The position numbers and the translations under genes were made by a program. A DNA stretch of 64,000 nt from Magnolia sinica (Eukaryota; Streptophyta; Magnoliopsida; Magnoliales; Magnoliaceae). The notes under the pieces were generated by a model. The model worked only from the letters and a program-made list of their open reading frames with translations. It searched no databases and had not been told where the DNA came from. Location of the stretch: the NCBI RefSeq assembly GCF_029962835.1, contig NC_080574.1:40726501-40790500 (forward strand). The letters run 5' to 3'. Of the stretch, positions 34,243 through 46,833 are shown piece by piece. Numbering within the stretch: the stretch's first letter is position 1; every line of letters starts with the position of its first letter.

Positions 34243-34373
34243 AATGGATAGTCTTAAGATCCATGGGATTGCTATATCCCGGGATTAGGTCACCCATTTT
34301 GTTTGGCACGCTCAGCCAATCCTGGGATTTAACTTCCAATCCCTTCCAATCCGGCCGGCCAAACGGGCCCTAA
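34243..34373. mobile_element. Half copy of the 35787 MITE, inverted
   Basis: GTCTTAAGATCCATGGGATT, TTTGGCACGC and CCAATCCTGGGATTTAA match the reverse complement of the MITE at 35787-36003. It ends GGCCAAACGGGCCCTA. Confidence 0.65.
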
Positions 34374-34835
34374 GCGTACTGAGTAAATCCTGTAGGCCCA
34401 CCATGATTTATTTATTTTATCCGCTTTGTCCATCTATTTTAACATATAATTTTATTGCATGAGCTTAAAAATGAAGCCTATAAAAATCTGAAGTGGACCA
34501 CATCATAGGAAACAATATGAATTGAACGCCTACTATCGAAAAATTCTGCTATGCCACGGAAGTTTTAGATCAAGTTGATATTTTAGTTTTCCCTTCATCC
34601 ATATATTTGTGATCTTATGACCAGGTTGGATGACAAATAAGCATCATTGGGGGCCATAGGAAGATTTCAACGGTGGAAATCATTATTCCCACTGTTTTCT
34701 TATGGTATGGTCCATTTGAGTTTTGGATATGCTTCAATTTTGAGCTCAACCACTTAAATGATCTGAAAAAATGGATTGACGGTGTGGATAAACCAAATTC
34801 ATTCACTGTATCGTTGCTAACTGGATACGGCGAGG
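34374..34835. mobile_element. Foldback element FB-f
   Basis: Left end GCGTACTGAGTAAATCCTGT is the same terminal word as the right end of the foldback split by Athila (near 51530). The core has AAAAATGAAGCCTATAAAAA, AAGTGGACCACATCATAGG, CTTCATCC and CCACTGTTTTCTTATGGTAT. The right side carries the TGGATTGACGGTGTGGATAA arm. Confidence 0.7.
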
Positions 34836-35760
34836 TATAGGATGCAATCCGCATACTTTTAAATTCCACCGCCTAAGAAGGGGGATTGAACGTCTACCAT
34901 TGAAACCCTTATGAGGTCATGAAAGTTTTGGATCAATATGAAATTTGCTTTTCCTATTCATCCAGGTATTTGGACCACACCACATGAAACAGTGTTGATT
35001 GAATATCCAACATTAAAAACTTCTTGTGATTGAGCCAAAGCATGAGGCAGATTCAAAGTTCGAGTGGACTCCATCACAAAAAACCATGGGGATTGAATTC
35101 CTACCATTAAAACCTTCTTTGGGCCGTAGAAGTTTTTAATCAAGCTAATATTTATGTTTTCCCTTATTCTATGTCCGTATTAACTTATAAACAGGTTGGA
35201 TCTCAAATAAACATCGCAGTGAGCCCTAAGAAGGTTTCAATAGTGAGTGTCACTATCCCACTCTTTTCTATGGTGGGGTCCACTTGAACTTTGGATTTGC
35301 CCCATTAGTCAGATGCACCATTCCATGGTAGGCCACGAGCTTAAAAATAAAGTCAATCCATGACTTGGGTGGGCCACACCACATACTATAGTTGAGAGGG
35401 TTACCCTCCCATTAAAACATTCATAATCATTTATTGGGCCCACCTAAATGTGTTTCATAGATCCAACCCATTCATTATGTGTGTCCCACTTGGATGAGGA
35501 GTCAAACCAAGTTTCATACACATTCAAAACTCATGTGGGCCCCACCAAATGCTTTTATATGTTTTAGGGATATGTCTTCACATAGTTTTAGATGCTATGG
35601 CCCAACTGAATTTTGTATACGACTGATTTTTGAGATATCCCATAACTTAAAGGGGACACATCAAATGCATGGTGTTGATGTTCTACACACATCATGGTGG
35701 AGCCCACACAGATTAACCTCATGCGAAGTTCCCATGAGGTGACCTTATAGTACCATTTCA
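34835..35760. repeat. Two degraded foldback copies
   Basis: About 34870-35320 and 35320-35760 show family words (CCACACCACATGAAACAGTG, GGTTGGATCTCAAATAAACA, TGTGGGCCCCACCAAATGC, CATCATGGTGGAGCCCACA) in broken order. Boundaries are unclear. Confidence 0.5.
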
Positions 35761-35786
35761 CTATTTAGATATCTGTTCAAATTTGC

Positions 35787-36003
35787 CTGGGACGTGTCTG
35801 GTTGGAGGGATGGGAAGGGATGGGAAGGTTTAATCCCGGGATTGGCCAGGCGTGCCAAACAGACTCGATATAGCAATCCCAGGATATAGCAATCCCATGG
35901 ATCTTAAGACAATCCACTGACAACACCATCATTACCTTGAAATCCATGCCATCCACCCTAATACCATTCAATCCCTTCCAATCCACTCAGCCAAACAAGC
36001 CCT
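35787..36003. mobile_element. MITE with GGATGGGAAGGGATGGG arms
   Basis: Left arm has GGTTGGAGGGATGGGAAGG; right arm has CAATCCCTTCCAATCCACTC then AGCCAAACAAGCCC, an imperfect inverted repeat. Ends of the TTTGG/CCAAA kind suggest PIF/Harbinger. The open frame on the minus strand is chance. Confidence 0.65.
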
Positions 36004-36044
36004 TAGGGTACCGAGTCGATGCAATCCGCTTCCATCCAAAATCC

Positions 36045-36607
36045 TGGGCGCGGATTAGCTGTTGACAGGTTGAGTAGCGAGACTCGCTACTGAAGTGACA
36101 TCACCAAGTTCAGTGGGCCCCACCATAATGTATGTTTTGTATCCACACCTTCCATCCATTTGTAGATATCATTTTAGGGCAATATCCAAAGAATGAGTTA
36201 AATCCAAAGCTCCGGTGGACCCCAACACAGAAAATAGTGGGGACAATGATGCCCACCATTAAAAACTTCTAAAGGCCACAAAAGTTTTAGATCAATATGA
36301 TATTTGTGTTTTACCTTATTTCATATCTTTTTTTTTTTTAACTTTTGAATAGGTTGGATTTCAAATAAAAATTATGGTGGGCCTTACGATAGTTTTAACG
36401 GTGGTAATCACTCTCCCCACTGTTTTCTGTGGTGGGGTCCACTACATTTTTTTTTTCTGCCTCGTTCTTTGGTTCATACCCTAAAATAATATCTCAAAAT
36501 GGATGGACGGTGTGGATACAACACATACATCATAGTGGGGCCCATAGAACTTGGTGATAGCCAACTCGCTACTCAACCTGCTAGTATCTAATCTGCATCC
36601 CAGAATC
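36045..36607. mobile_element. Foldback element FB-g with arms over 100 bp
   Basis: Left arm runs CTGGGCGCGGATTAGCT, AGGTTGAGTAGCGAG, ATCACCAAGTTC, GTGGGCCCCACCATAATGTA, CATTTTAGGG. The right arm is its reverse complement in the same order (ATACATCATAGTGGGGCCC, GAACTTGGTGAT, CTCGCTACTCAACCT, CTAATCTGCATCCCAG). Best case in the window of inverted ends on the shared core. Confidence 0.85.
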
Positions 36608-36616
36608 CGGGCGTGG

Positions 36617-37115
36617 TTTGGCTAGTTACGCTGCCACTATATCCAGGTGGCTAGTGGTCCGTGCTATGTGGACCCCACCATAACGTATGTGTTTTATTCA
36701 CGCTGTCCATCCATTTTGAAAGATAATTTTATGTCTTAATCTCAAAATGAGATAGATCTAAATCTCAGGTGGACCACACCATGGATTTTTTTTTTCATTG
36801 AATGTCCACCATTAAAAACCTCCTAGGGCCCACTGTAATGGTTATTTGACATCTAACCTATTGATTAGGTCATAAAAAATTGGATGAAGTGAAAAAATAT
36901 AAATCAGCTTGATCCAAAACTTTTGTGGGCCCCAAGAAGTTTTTAATGGTGGCGTTCAATCAACACTTTGCGGTCCACTTGAGATTTGGATCAACCTCGG
37001 TTTTGGGCTTATACCATAAAATGATTGGTAAGAATGGGTGAACGGCATGGATGAACCACATACATCATGGTGGGGCCGACAGAGCACCGACTACTAGCCA
37101 TTGGCCAGTGGCAAG
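36617..37115. mobile_element. Foldback element FB-h, third terminal type
   Basis: Left arm GCCACTATATCCAGGTGGCT, AGTGGTCCGTGCTATGTGG, CCCCACCATAACGTATGTG; right arm CACATACATCATGGTGGGGC, AGAGCACCGACTACTAGCCA, TTGGCCAGTGGC. The core equals that of the other copies. A truncated end of the same type lies at about 51795-51880. Confidence 0.8.
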
Positions 37116-37147
37116 GTGTGAAGGAAATCGGATTGCTACTGAGTTAT

Positions 37148-39148
37148 TGAAAAGGCCAAGCTATATGTCCTAGAGGGGGTGAATAGGACAGTGCCAAATT
37201 AAAACTTATAACAGCGGAATTAAAATAAATATGATAGCCAAAGTAAATCACAATGCAGTAAATTAAAATAACCTCAAAATTCAGATCTTGAGAGGTTGAT
37301 ACAAACGTTGTTCTAAGGACAACCTTACACCAAAAACAGAGTTTATGGTAGGACAACCTTATTTCTAGAAAGATCTTTGTATCAAGTCTCAAACCGAAGA
37401 GGAATACAATAATAAATATAAACTGAATTGAAATAACTTATAATTAAAAATGTATTGTTCTAGGGACAGCCATACACCATAAAGATGGCAGGGCAACCTT
37501 GCTGGAACAACTTTCAAATGAAATTGAAAATCAAGCGATAAAGGAATAACAGAAAATAAATTCTAAGCTATTACAACATTCTCACAAAGCTTGAATTAAA
37601 TAATTACAACATTCACCACCATACATACATCCCACAAAAGAATAATTAAAAATTAGAAGAATAAATCAATCAAACACAAGGGTTTATAGTGGTTCGCCTG
37701 TGTGTTCACCAACTATTAAACAATAGCCACACAAAAAGCTACTCCACTCCTGATATCCTCACACAGGGGATATTAGCGTTCACTAAAAATAGGTTTTCCC
37801 AGGTTCACCCAAAACCCTTACAATTGTGTCTTTGTATGTGGGCTTACACAATTAAAAAACCCCACTTCTAAGTTTTCCTGGCTTTCCTCAGATAACCAAT
37901 ATAACAAGATTTTTCTGGCAAATCTTGAAAGAAACCAAAATAATAGAAAGGAATTTATAATATGTAAAATACCTGAATATCTCCTTCGTTGTAGCAGCCC
38001 GGTAGAACCAAATCAAAGTAGATGATTGAATGTCCAAGTTCAATGTCCAAGATGATTACAATGGTTCTAATTCTAATAGATTTTAAATTAAACCAAATAG
38101 GGCTTGCCTTAATTGATTTTGATTCCAAAGAAAGGGAATAATAATTCCTCTTATCAAATCAGATTGGAATAGCAGAAACAAAATCAATTAAAATAAAGCT
38201 AAGGAAAGAGAATATTAAATAAGCACACTTAGCTTAGATGGAGCACAGAATTATCTCTCAGAAGTTCGACGAAGATTGACTTGAATACTTTTATTAATTC
38301 GATGATTTCTTCTGAGATTCGTGCACTATTTATAAGTGAGAAGATTGGGTCTTCGACTGGTCTAGAGTGCTCTTCGACTAGTCGAAGCCATAACAGATAT
38401 TTGAAAAATCCGGCGGGATATGCTTTGACCGTTCTACGACTGGTCGTAGGTCTCCTATAACTGGTCGTAGGTCACCTACGACTGGTCGTAGGTTTCCTTC
38501 GACTGGTCGTAGGTCCTGTAAACCATCGCTGGACTTCGAGTCGAAGGTTGTATGACTGGTCGAAGATCGGGCCGACACTGTCCTACGATCGGTCGAATGC
38601 ATTCCTGGACTAGTCGAAGGCTAACAGATTTTATCCGAAATTTGTAACAAACTCACGACTGGTCGAGGAATATCTTAGACTGGTCGAAGCAAGTCTAGGA
38701 CTTGTCGAAGAAGACCTAGGACTAGTCGAAGAACAGACCAATCACATGTAAAATAAACATTCGGTTTATGTATCCGAAATGACCTACTTCTAAGGTCAAC
38801 CTATGGTCAATCAAACCTTAACCATGAAGTATGGACATTGAAACATTCGGAACTTGAGACCTTGAAGTATGAGCCTTGAAGTCTTGATGTAGATCAAACC
38901 TTGATGTAGCTCAATCTTGAAAGTGTACAAACTGCCTTGAACTCTTCTTGAAGTCTTGCAGCTTGAGTCTTGTCTTATGAGCAGTTCTTTCATTCAAGAT
39001 CTTGAGTCTTGTCTTGTGAGTGAGCTTAGCTTGTTCATGAATGTTGATCCTTGAAAGAGCTTCACTTAAGCAAGTTATATATAACATAACAGTGATTTTG
39101 TCATCACAAATTTGACAACAGACAGGGATATAAACTATAGCACTTACA
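37148..39148 (-). mobile_element. SIRE-like Ty1/copia solo LTR with GTTAT target duplication
   Basis: TG..CA ends with GTTAT on both sides (37143-37147, 39149-39153). On the minus strand it ends in CACCCCCTCTAGGACATATA then GCTTGGCCTTTTCA, a wording I know from SIRE/Maximus LTRs; early in it TTGTCAAATTTGTGATGACA also fits them. No PBS or pol next to it, so it is a solo LTR left by recombination. It carries a cluster of short palindromes at 38345-38740. Length 2001 bp. Confidence 0.8.
38345..38740. repeat. Cluster of CGACTGGTCG palindromes in the solo LTR
   Basis: About fifteen copies of CGACTGGTCG, CGACTAGTCG or one-base variants, often extended to CTACGACTGGTCGTAGG or TTCGACTAGTCGAAG, at irregular spacing of 15-40 bp. 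Each is a near-perfect palindrome. Confidence 0.85.
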
Positions 39149-39184
39149 GTTATTCAGTGTGCTCTTATGGTTCTGAATAAACTC

Positions 39185-39366
39185 TGTTGTACCCATTGTG
39201 AACTCATATGGTTCATTCACGCCATCCATCCGTTTTTCCAGATCATTTTAGGGGTTGAGCCCAAAATTAAAGTATATCAAAATCTCAAGTAGACCATATC
39301 AAAGGAAACGATGTAAATATTGATTTCCACTGTTAAAATATTTCTAAGGCCCTCGGTGATGTTTAT
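39185..39366. mobile_element. Foldback element FB-i, left part, split by Athila
   Basis: TTCTGAATAAACTCTGTTG start, then CGCCATCCATCC, CATTTTAGGGGTTGAGCCC, and GGTGATGTTTAT. The core phrase GATG-TTTAT-TTGTCATCC is cut exactly at TTTAT by the Athila insertion and resumes at 51258. Confidence 0.82.
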
Positions 39367-41505
39367 TGTTCACTCCCCAAGTATAGGTTTGTGATATAGT
39401 AATAAACTCGGTAAGACCGAGGTCGAATCTACAGGGACTGAAACTTGTACGTTTCCTGAAACTAGGTAGAAATAGAACTAGCCTAAGATGTAATCAAAAT
39501 CAAATGTAAATTTAAGGAATAATTGTGGAATAATTATCTAAAACTTAAGGAATTCAGAGAAAGGAAACTAGGGATTCAGAGGATCCACTTGTAGAGATCA
39601 GGGAGATCTTATGCCTACATCAGGAATCATGAAAATCAAACTGAACTTACTTGATTTAGTCTTCACGAGATGAATGGTATATGAATTAGAATCGATTCCA
39701 TCACCAAACCATACCCCGGAGACAAAGTTAACAACAGAATTAAACTAATCACCAACCAATCAACATGCTATGAAGGTTAGGAAGGGTACTATCATCCAAC
39801 CATGCCTAGGCGACAATGGTGAACAACAGGGCCTCCTGACATCATAAACATTAAAAGAGAAAAAGAAATATTCAAAGCCATTGCAAACCCATTGTAATTT
39901 CAGTCACAACAGACCATTAAAGACTGAGAAAATATTCCTTTAATAATCAACTTAAAATCAAATTCAGTTCAGAAAATTAAACGCATAGAATAGACTCTCC
40001 CATCTCGCTACAGGCTTCACCTCTTAGCCCTAGCTAAGAGGTTTAGCCACACATGAATGGGCTGAATAAAACAACAAAATAAAAATAAAAAAAGAAAAGA
40101 AAAGAACAAGAAGGAAAGAGAGAAAACCCGCTTCACGTTCCAGCCAAAACAAGCAAGTGACAAGCTTTCCTTGCCAAACTCTTCCTGTCTTCTCGTTCTC
40201 CAAGCCAAGCCCCTGGTGCTCACGTCCAAAAAACTCCTTTTAATGCTTTCTCCCTCCTGTTTTATAGAAGACCCCCTGTACAACTTCAGTCCAAGTTTCC
40301 CTCCCGCACCACGAAAGCTTTCGCAATTTGTTTACGCAACTGAGTTCGTAAGCGCAGCAAAAGCGCAAAACGACTTGCGTTTGGAGTGTATTTGCGGCGT
40401 GATATCGACCTACCTGACAATTCTGAAATCTTGGCTAGGGTATTGGCCTCCCTGTAGACACATTAGACGGTCTGGATCACTCAAAATGTTAATGATCGTG
40501 ACCCACTACCTCCCGCAAATCCCGGATTCGACCGGATGCGGAAACAGAGCCTGCGCAAAGAGGAGTTCGCTGACGAGTTGGTGGTGCCCCACAGAGGTAT
40601 TTTCGGGGAAATCCACCCCGTCCATTGGATTCAGGACGAAATTTCGGTCAAGAATGGGTGGTTTTGAACGTCCATTCACGAGGCCCAAAGAAGAAATCAT
40701 GCCAAAATTCATTTTGAACGTTGCAGGAGCGCCTGTTTGTGGCCTCTGTATCGTGCACATGTGCACGCTTGGGTGTAAAATTTTAGCAAGGTTTTATAGT
40801 ATTTGAGGCCCTCTACACGATGGATGGCTTGGATCATCCGAAAAATTACACTGTGGGGCCCACTACCGTCTGCAAAACGGACGTCGGAAACAGGCGTGGG
40901 TCAGCGCCTGCTGACCCGCTGACTCGATTCGGTGCGCGGCGGGAGCGTGTGTACGTTTTGTACACACGCTGTACATATGGGGCCAACTGTGATGTATATG
41001 TAAGATCTGATCCATCCATTTGTTTTGTCAGCTCATTTAATGAGTTGAACCCAAGATTGAAGCATTTTCAGATACCAGGCGGGCCCCAAATCACTGATTT
41101 ATGGGTTGATCTATCCGTTGGGTCACTTCTAGAGGGATCCAATGGCTGAAATTTGACGTGTACGGTTAATTTATGGCCCTCAGGCCATGTATAAAGTTTT
41201 GAGTCGAACAGATGATGGAAACCCAGTGATCTTACATTTTGGCTGACTTCTAGGCCGCTTGAGCTTTAGTTTCTCGATTTTCGCGGATCCCTGGCGTATA
41301 ATTCCGTAGATCTTGGTCCCTTAGAGTCCATCCCTTGCCTTGGTACATTCTGAACGTTAAATCCGTGCTTTTAGCATCCCGATCTAGTCCCAGCTCGCAA
41401 TTCCACCTTGCAACACAAACATGATTAAAATGGGTTATTAAATGGTACCATGTTCATAAATCCAGGTAATAACTGGGTTTGATATGCAATATTCGACCCT
41501 CAACA
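39367..41505 (-). repeat. 3' LTR of Athila (2139 bp)
   Basis: Plus strand reads TGTTCACTCCCC to CCCTCAACA. Aligned with the other LTR nearly throughout. Nearly all differences are transitions. It lacks a piece of about 45 bp present in the 5' LTR near 50597-50640. Confidence 0.95.
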
Positions 41506-41517
41506 CAACCCCTAACC
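41506..41517 (-). other. Polypurine tract
   Basis: Minus strand GGTTAGGGGTTG directly before the 3' LTR. The decayed copy has GGTTGGGGTG in the same place. Primes plus-strand DNA synthesis. Confidence 0.65.
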
Positions 41518-42943
41518 AGCATCTTGCTAGTCCCGAGCAAGGTATGCGAAAAATAAATTGAGAATTACAGGACAATTTCTACAAACTCAAGAGATTTATG
41601 AAAACAATTCAGATACTCGATTTCTAAGATTCATGAATGTTGGCATTACTTTCTCCTGAAATCAAGCTCACGGTAAACTTCATAATCAAGCTCAAGTATT
41701 AATCCATTAATTAGAATGATTCTAAATATTGAATTCCATGGGTTTATCGTCTAATCTCGACTTGTCAACATTAAGATTTACCTCTCTATTTAAGGATATC
41801 ATTGGTAACCAATAAAAGAATTCACGATAACTCAAACTTGCTTCACACATTATCTTTTTATTCTTTTTAATTTTTAATTTTTTCATTAAAAGTAATGCCA
41901 AGAAGGGGAATCAAATCCTCACCTAAAGGGAGCAAACCTATGATGAAGACTGTATACCTAAATTTTTTTCACATATCATTCATAGGGAATTAAATCTACA
42001 CCTAAAGGGAGCAAACCTATGGTGAAGATTATTTGCCCAACCCTTTCCAAAGGCATCCGATTTTTTTTTTCTTCTCTCTTTTTTTTCTTATTCTTTGTAT
42101 TGAACAAGATGGACAATTCCCCAGGTTGGTTCCTTCCATGCTTAATGATCACCAAGTTACAATTCAATATCGAACTGAAACCTTAATGTGCAAGCGAGAT
42201 GTGACCTGTGAATTCATGACTCAATCAATGTTTACAACTTTTAATAATGGATTAACAATTCAAACTTAGTTGTGAAATTCAATAGATAACTAAATCCAAG
42301 AGTCATAAAGTACCAACATCACGCATCTTGATATTCTAAGTGCCCTAGATGGCCGTCAAAATCACTTCGAATTCATCAGAAATCCTGAAAAATTAAAAAA
42401 ATTTCACAACTTTTGCTCAAGACCAAGAAAACACTGATTAGGAAACCTAATCTCCCACCCCCAACCAAAAATTTACATTGTCCTCAATGTAAAAGAAATA
42501 AACATGCAATACATATGAGACAACAGAAATATAGGAGGAGTGATGGAAAGATAGTACCTGGACGAAAAGAATTAAGCGGCTTTCCAAAGATATCTACGTA
42601 AGAGCGGGTCAGCACAAAAGAAAATCCAACAGAAGTAAAATAAAATAATAAAAATAAAATCCTACCTATACCACTTTCGTAGGTGCTCTCGATTGCATTT
42701 AGCGTATGCAACAAGCCTTTAAACCCCTAGGTTGCCCCTAGTGGACGAGTTGTAGTCTCGTGAGGGTTTGCAGTAATGTTATCCACAAACATTGAACTAA
42801 CTAATGATAAAAATAAAATGAAATGATGAGCTGGGTTGCCTCCCAGGAGAGCTAAGTTTACTGTCTTCAGCCAGACAAATAAAGCAACAGCTCTAGTCCT
42901 ATGAAAGCGATAAATCTACCTATACCTTCATCAGACTAGGAGA
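41518..42943 (-). other. Athila 3' untranslated region, no env-like gene
   Basis: AT-rich with T-runs and repeated AAATCTACACCTAAAGGGAGC-type words (about 41900-42020). Full-size Athila elements often carry a third, env-like ORF here; none is visible, and the open frames seen are short. Confidence 0.6.
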
Positions 42944-44134
42944 TCAATCCTGGTAAACAGGATCAGTCAGAGGTATGGACATGTCCTCTGAATCAAATTT
43001 CTCGACAAATGGTTTTAATCCATGTCCATTGACTTTAAACTCCTTGCCATTGTCGGGATCTCTAATTTCAACGGCCCCATGAGGAAAAACAGTAACAACA
43101 ATGTAAGGGCCGGTCCAACGGGATCAAAGCTTACCCGGAAAGAGATGTAATCGAGAATTGTACAAAAGGACCTTCTGACCAGGCGTGAATGATTTTCGCA
43201 AAATGTGTTAGTCATGAAATGCTTTCATCTTGTCCTTGTAAATTCTCGAATTATTGTACGCATCATTCCGGATTTCCTCCAGTTCATTCAATTGAAGTTT
43301 GCGTAGCGAGCCAGCGTTGTCCAGATTGAAATTAAGATTTTTGATCGCCTAGTACGCTTTATGTTCCAGCTCCACAGGCAAGTGACAAGCCTTCCCATAG
43401 ACAAGTCTAAAGGGAGACATTCCAATAGGGGTTTTAAAGGCAGTACGGTATGCCCATAAGGCATCGGTCAATCGGATTGACCAATCCTTACGGTCAGGGT
43501 TAACCGTTTTCTCCAAAATGTGTTTAATTTTCCTATTAGAAATCTCGGCTTGCCCACTTGTCTGTGGGTGGTACGGGGTGCTCACCTTATGAGAGATACT
43601 GTATTTCTTCATTAAGCTCTCGAATAGTCTATTACAAAAGTGTGAGCCCCCATCACTAATGATGGCTCGAGGCGTTCCGAATCGAGAAAGGATGTTTTCT
43701 TTTAGGAATTTAATGACCATGCGATGGTCATTAGTTCGACACGGAATCGCTTCAACCCATTTAGTGACATAGTCCACGGCGAGCAAAATATACAGATTTC
43801 CAAATGATTGGGGGAATGGTCCCATGAAATCGATGCCCCAGCAATCAAATGCTTCAATGATAAGGATGAGATTCAAAGGCATCATATTTCGATGGGACAA
43901 TGCTCCCAATTTCTGGCAACGCTCACAAGCTTTGCAAAACTCATGAGTGTCCCTAAACATAGTGGGCCAGTAAAAGCCACACTGCAGAATCTTGGCCGTG
44001 GTCTTTTTAGCAGAAAAGTGACCACCATAGGCCTCTGAGTGACAGAAGGAGATGATGCTCTGATGCTCATCGTCTGGTACACATCTCCTTAGAATTTGGT
44101 CTGGGCAATATTTAAATAAATAAGGATCATCCTA
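42944..44134 (-). pseudogene. Athila integrase, broken
   Basis: HHCC zinc-binding part near its start (ACERCQKL carries the two Cys), then the catalytic core with [19 protein letters not shown] and HPQTSGQAE supplying D, D and E (mostly in the open stretch 43349-43960), then the C-terminal part to a TGA at 42944-42946. Stops are at 44132-44134, 43349-43351, near 43214 and near 43123; each can be explained by one base change. Normally it joins new copies to the genome. Confidence 0.88.
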
Positions 44135-44163
44135 GAAAAAGTTGTGCACCTCGGTGAAAAATT

Positions 44164-45738
44164 TCATCTTATCTTGCGCAGTCCACTGTGTCGGTATGGC
44201 ACCTGTAGCAAGATAATTAGCAATATCAGCAAACCAAGGTGAATGGAGACTCTGAACAGTTGTTCATCAGGGAACATGTCATTGATATGGGTCGCCTCAA
44301 GGGAATCAAAGGTATTAAGGCGAGAAAGGTGATCGGCCACTACATTCTCTACTCCCTTTTTATCTTTAATTTCTAAATCAAATTCTTGGAGTAGAAGGAT
44401 CCATCGTATCAAACGGGGCTTAGAATCATTCTTAGAAAGAAGATACTTAAGTGCTGCATGATCTGTGTAGATAATGATCTTGGATCCGATCAAGTAGGAC
44501 CTAAATTTGTCCAAGGCGAACACTACAGCTAAGAGTTCCTTTTCTGTAGTCGAGTAGTTCACCTGGGCAGAATTTAAAGTTCTACTTGCGTAATGAATGA
44601 CGTAGGGCCTCTTATCTTTTCTCTGGCCTAGGACCGCCCCAAGAGCATAATCAGAAGCGTCGCACATAAGCTCAAAAGGAAGGCTCCAGTCGGGTGGCTG
44701 CATGATAGGTGCAGTGGTTAACGTGCCCTTAAGCTTGGTGAAAGCTTCCTGGCATTGCTCAGTCCACTCGTACGGAGCATCCTTTTGAAGAAGATTACAT
44801 AAAGGACGAGAGAGGAGACTAAAGTCCTTTATGAATCGCCTGTAAAATCCTGCGTGTCCTAAGAAGGATCGCACGTCTCTGATGTTCTTGGGTGGAGGTA
44901 GGTTAGAGATAAGATCGATTTTTGCCTTATCTACCTCGATTCCTTTGGACGAGATGATATGCCTAAGGACAATTCTCTTTTGAACCATGAAATGGCACTT
45001 CTCCCAATTAAGTACCAAGTTCTTTTCTTCACATCTTTTCAGCACACATTTAAGACTTTCCAAGCATTTGCTGAAAGATGGACCATAAACAGAGAAGTCG
45101 TCAATGAAGACCTCTAGATATTGCCCCACCATGTTAGAAAAAATACTAAGCATACATCGCTGAAAAGTGGCAGGGGCATTACATAGTCCGAATGACATCC
45201 TTCGATAGGCAAAGGTGCCGTAGGGACATGTAAATGTGGTCTTTTCCAGGTCTTCAGGGGCTATCTCTATCTGATTGTAGCCCGAATACCCGTCAAGGAA
45301 ACTGTAATAAGAATGACCAGCTAACCTTTCCAAGATCTGATCAATGAATGGTAAAGGAAAGTGGTCTTTCCTCGTGACGGTATTTAATTTCCTGTAGTCA
45401 ATGCACATTCTCCAACCAGTAGTGACTCTAGTTGGCATGAGTTCATTATCAGCATTGGCTACGATGGTGATTCCGGACTTCTTAGGGACAACTTGAGTTG
45501 GACTCACCCATTGACTATCAGATATGGGGTATATAATACCCACGTCCAATAGTTTGAGAACCTCGGCTTTAACCACTTCCTTCATGTTTGGATTTAGTCT
45601 ACGTTGTGGTTGCCGAGCGGTTTTTGCATTATCCTCAAGATATATGCGGTGAGTACAAATCGAGGGATCGATTCCCTTGAGGTCTGCTATCGTCCATCCC
45701 AAGGCTCCTTTATGCTCAATGAGAGTAGATATGAGCAT
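44164..45738 (-). pseudogene. Athila reverse transcriptase and RNase H
   Basis: 524 codons, the longest intact piece. RT shows MCIDYRKLN (residue 111), FLDGYSGY (147), SFGLCNAP (182) and the active-site box FIDD (211-214). RNase H shows [12 protein letters not shown] (360), TEKELLAVV (398), [10 protein letters not shown] (424) and DHLSRL (469), with the catalytic acids present. It is cut off from protease by a frameshift near 45770 and from integrase by one near 44255. The catalytic residues look intact even though the full polyprotein cannot form. Confidence 0.92.
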
Positions 45739-46142
45739 ACTCTCCTGTTCTTTCTCTGGTGGGCAGAGATCACCACCGGGTATGTCTCATCTTGACCTAA
45801 ATAGGCATATTTCAAATCAGAGGGCAAAGGTTTTAGGTCAAGCTTCGGTGGCTTGAGGTTAGACGGTAGAGGCACTACATCGGTTTGTGGTAATTCTTCA
45901 AATTGTGGCCTCCACCGGTTAACTTCAAGTACCGGTGCAGTATCAAGCAAGGCGCACGTCTCCCTAAGCATGTCATCATCAAAATCATGGGAGTGGGCCA
46001 GGCATGTCTCTAGATGGTCGGAGGATAAGGTCAGAGGTGTCGTATCTTCCACGAAAGAGTCAATCATGTTAATGTCGTGGAAATCGTCATCATCCTCTGA
46101 GTTGCTGCCGTTATTGAAAAAAATGTTTGACTCCAATGTCAA
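45687..46142 (-). pseudogene. Athila protease-RT linker
   Basis: Acidic linker (EDDDDFHDINMIDSFVEDTTP, then CLAHSHDFDDDM, then [20 protein letters not shown]) that continues the protease after a frameshift near 46150 and passes to RT after another near 45770. The same linker opens the decayed copy at 6184. Confidence 0.82.
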
Positions 46143-46146
46143 ATTT

Positions 46147-46737
46147 TCAAAAGACAGTCATGACACCATTCCTGCAATTGATAATTGCATTTAAAGTGAC
46201 AAGGAATGGGCGGCCAAGAATGACGGGGATCTGAGTGCTTATGTTATTGATGGGTTCGGTGTCCAGGATGATAAAATCTACAGGGTAGTAAAATCTATGA
46301 ACTTGGACCAACACATCCTCGATTATCCCTCTTGGTACACGAACAGAGCGATCAGCAAGTTGTAGTGTGGTTAGGGTGGGTTTTAATTCACCCAAACCTA
46401 ACTGTTTGTATACTGAGTAGGGAATCAGATTTATGCTCGCTCCTAAGTCAAGAAGTGCGTGATCAATTCGATGGTTCCCGATTACACATGATATGGTTGG
46501 GCTACCGGGATCCTTGAATTTCTGCGGCACGTCTTGCTTCAGGATGGCACTCACTTTCTCAGTCAAGAAGATTTTCTTTTGAATAATTTTCCGTCTTTTG
46601 GTCGTGCATAAGTCTTTCAGAAATTTGGCATATGAAGGAATCTGTTTCACGACATCAAGTAGAGGAATGTTGACATTCACCTGTTTCAACACCTCTAGGA
46701 TATCTTGAGAATTAGAGAGAGGTTTTGGTGCGACCAA
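46147..46737 (-). pseudogene. Athila aspartic protease
   Basis: Retropepsin with ALLDLGASINLIP (catalytic Asp near residue 97) and ILGRPFL near residue 173. It is in the same frame as gag but separated by TAA codons at 46834-46836 and about 46738-46740, each one C-to-T change from CAA. It ends in a frameshift near 46150. Would normally cut the polyprotein. Confidence 0.88.
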
Positions 46738-46833
46738 CCGTTAGAAAAATGGAGCAACTGGCTTTTCTATAAGTTCCGATTCTAATTTTTGTGGGGCATC
46801 ACTAGATCCATCATTGTTGTCCTCTTCCGATTC

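Noticed and set aside
37181..37191. GACAG as target duplication for the solo LTR
   Set aside because: GACAG also follows 39120, but using it would cut off the typical LTR end; GTTAT at 37143 and 39149 fits both TG..CA ends better.
38345..38740. CRISPR-like regular repeats
   Set aside because: Spacing is irregular, units are palindromes in an LTR, and this is plant DNA.
40017..40806. Frames of 88-211 codons in the Athila LTR, seen again at 49727-50517
   Set aside because: Both copies are inside LTRs and are kept only because the LTRs are nearly the same.
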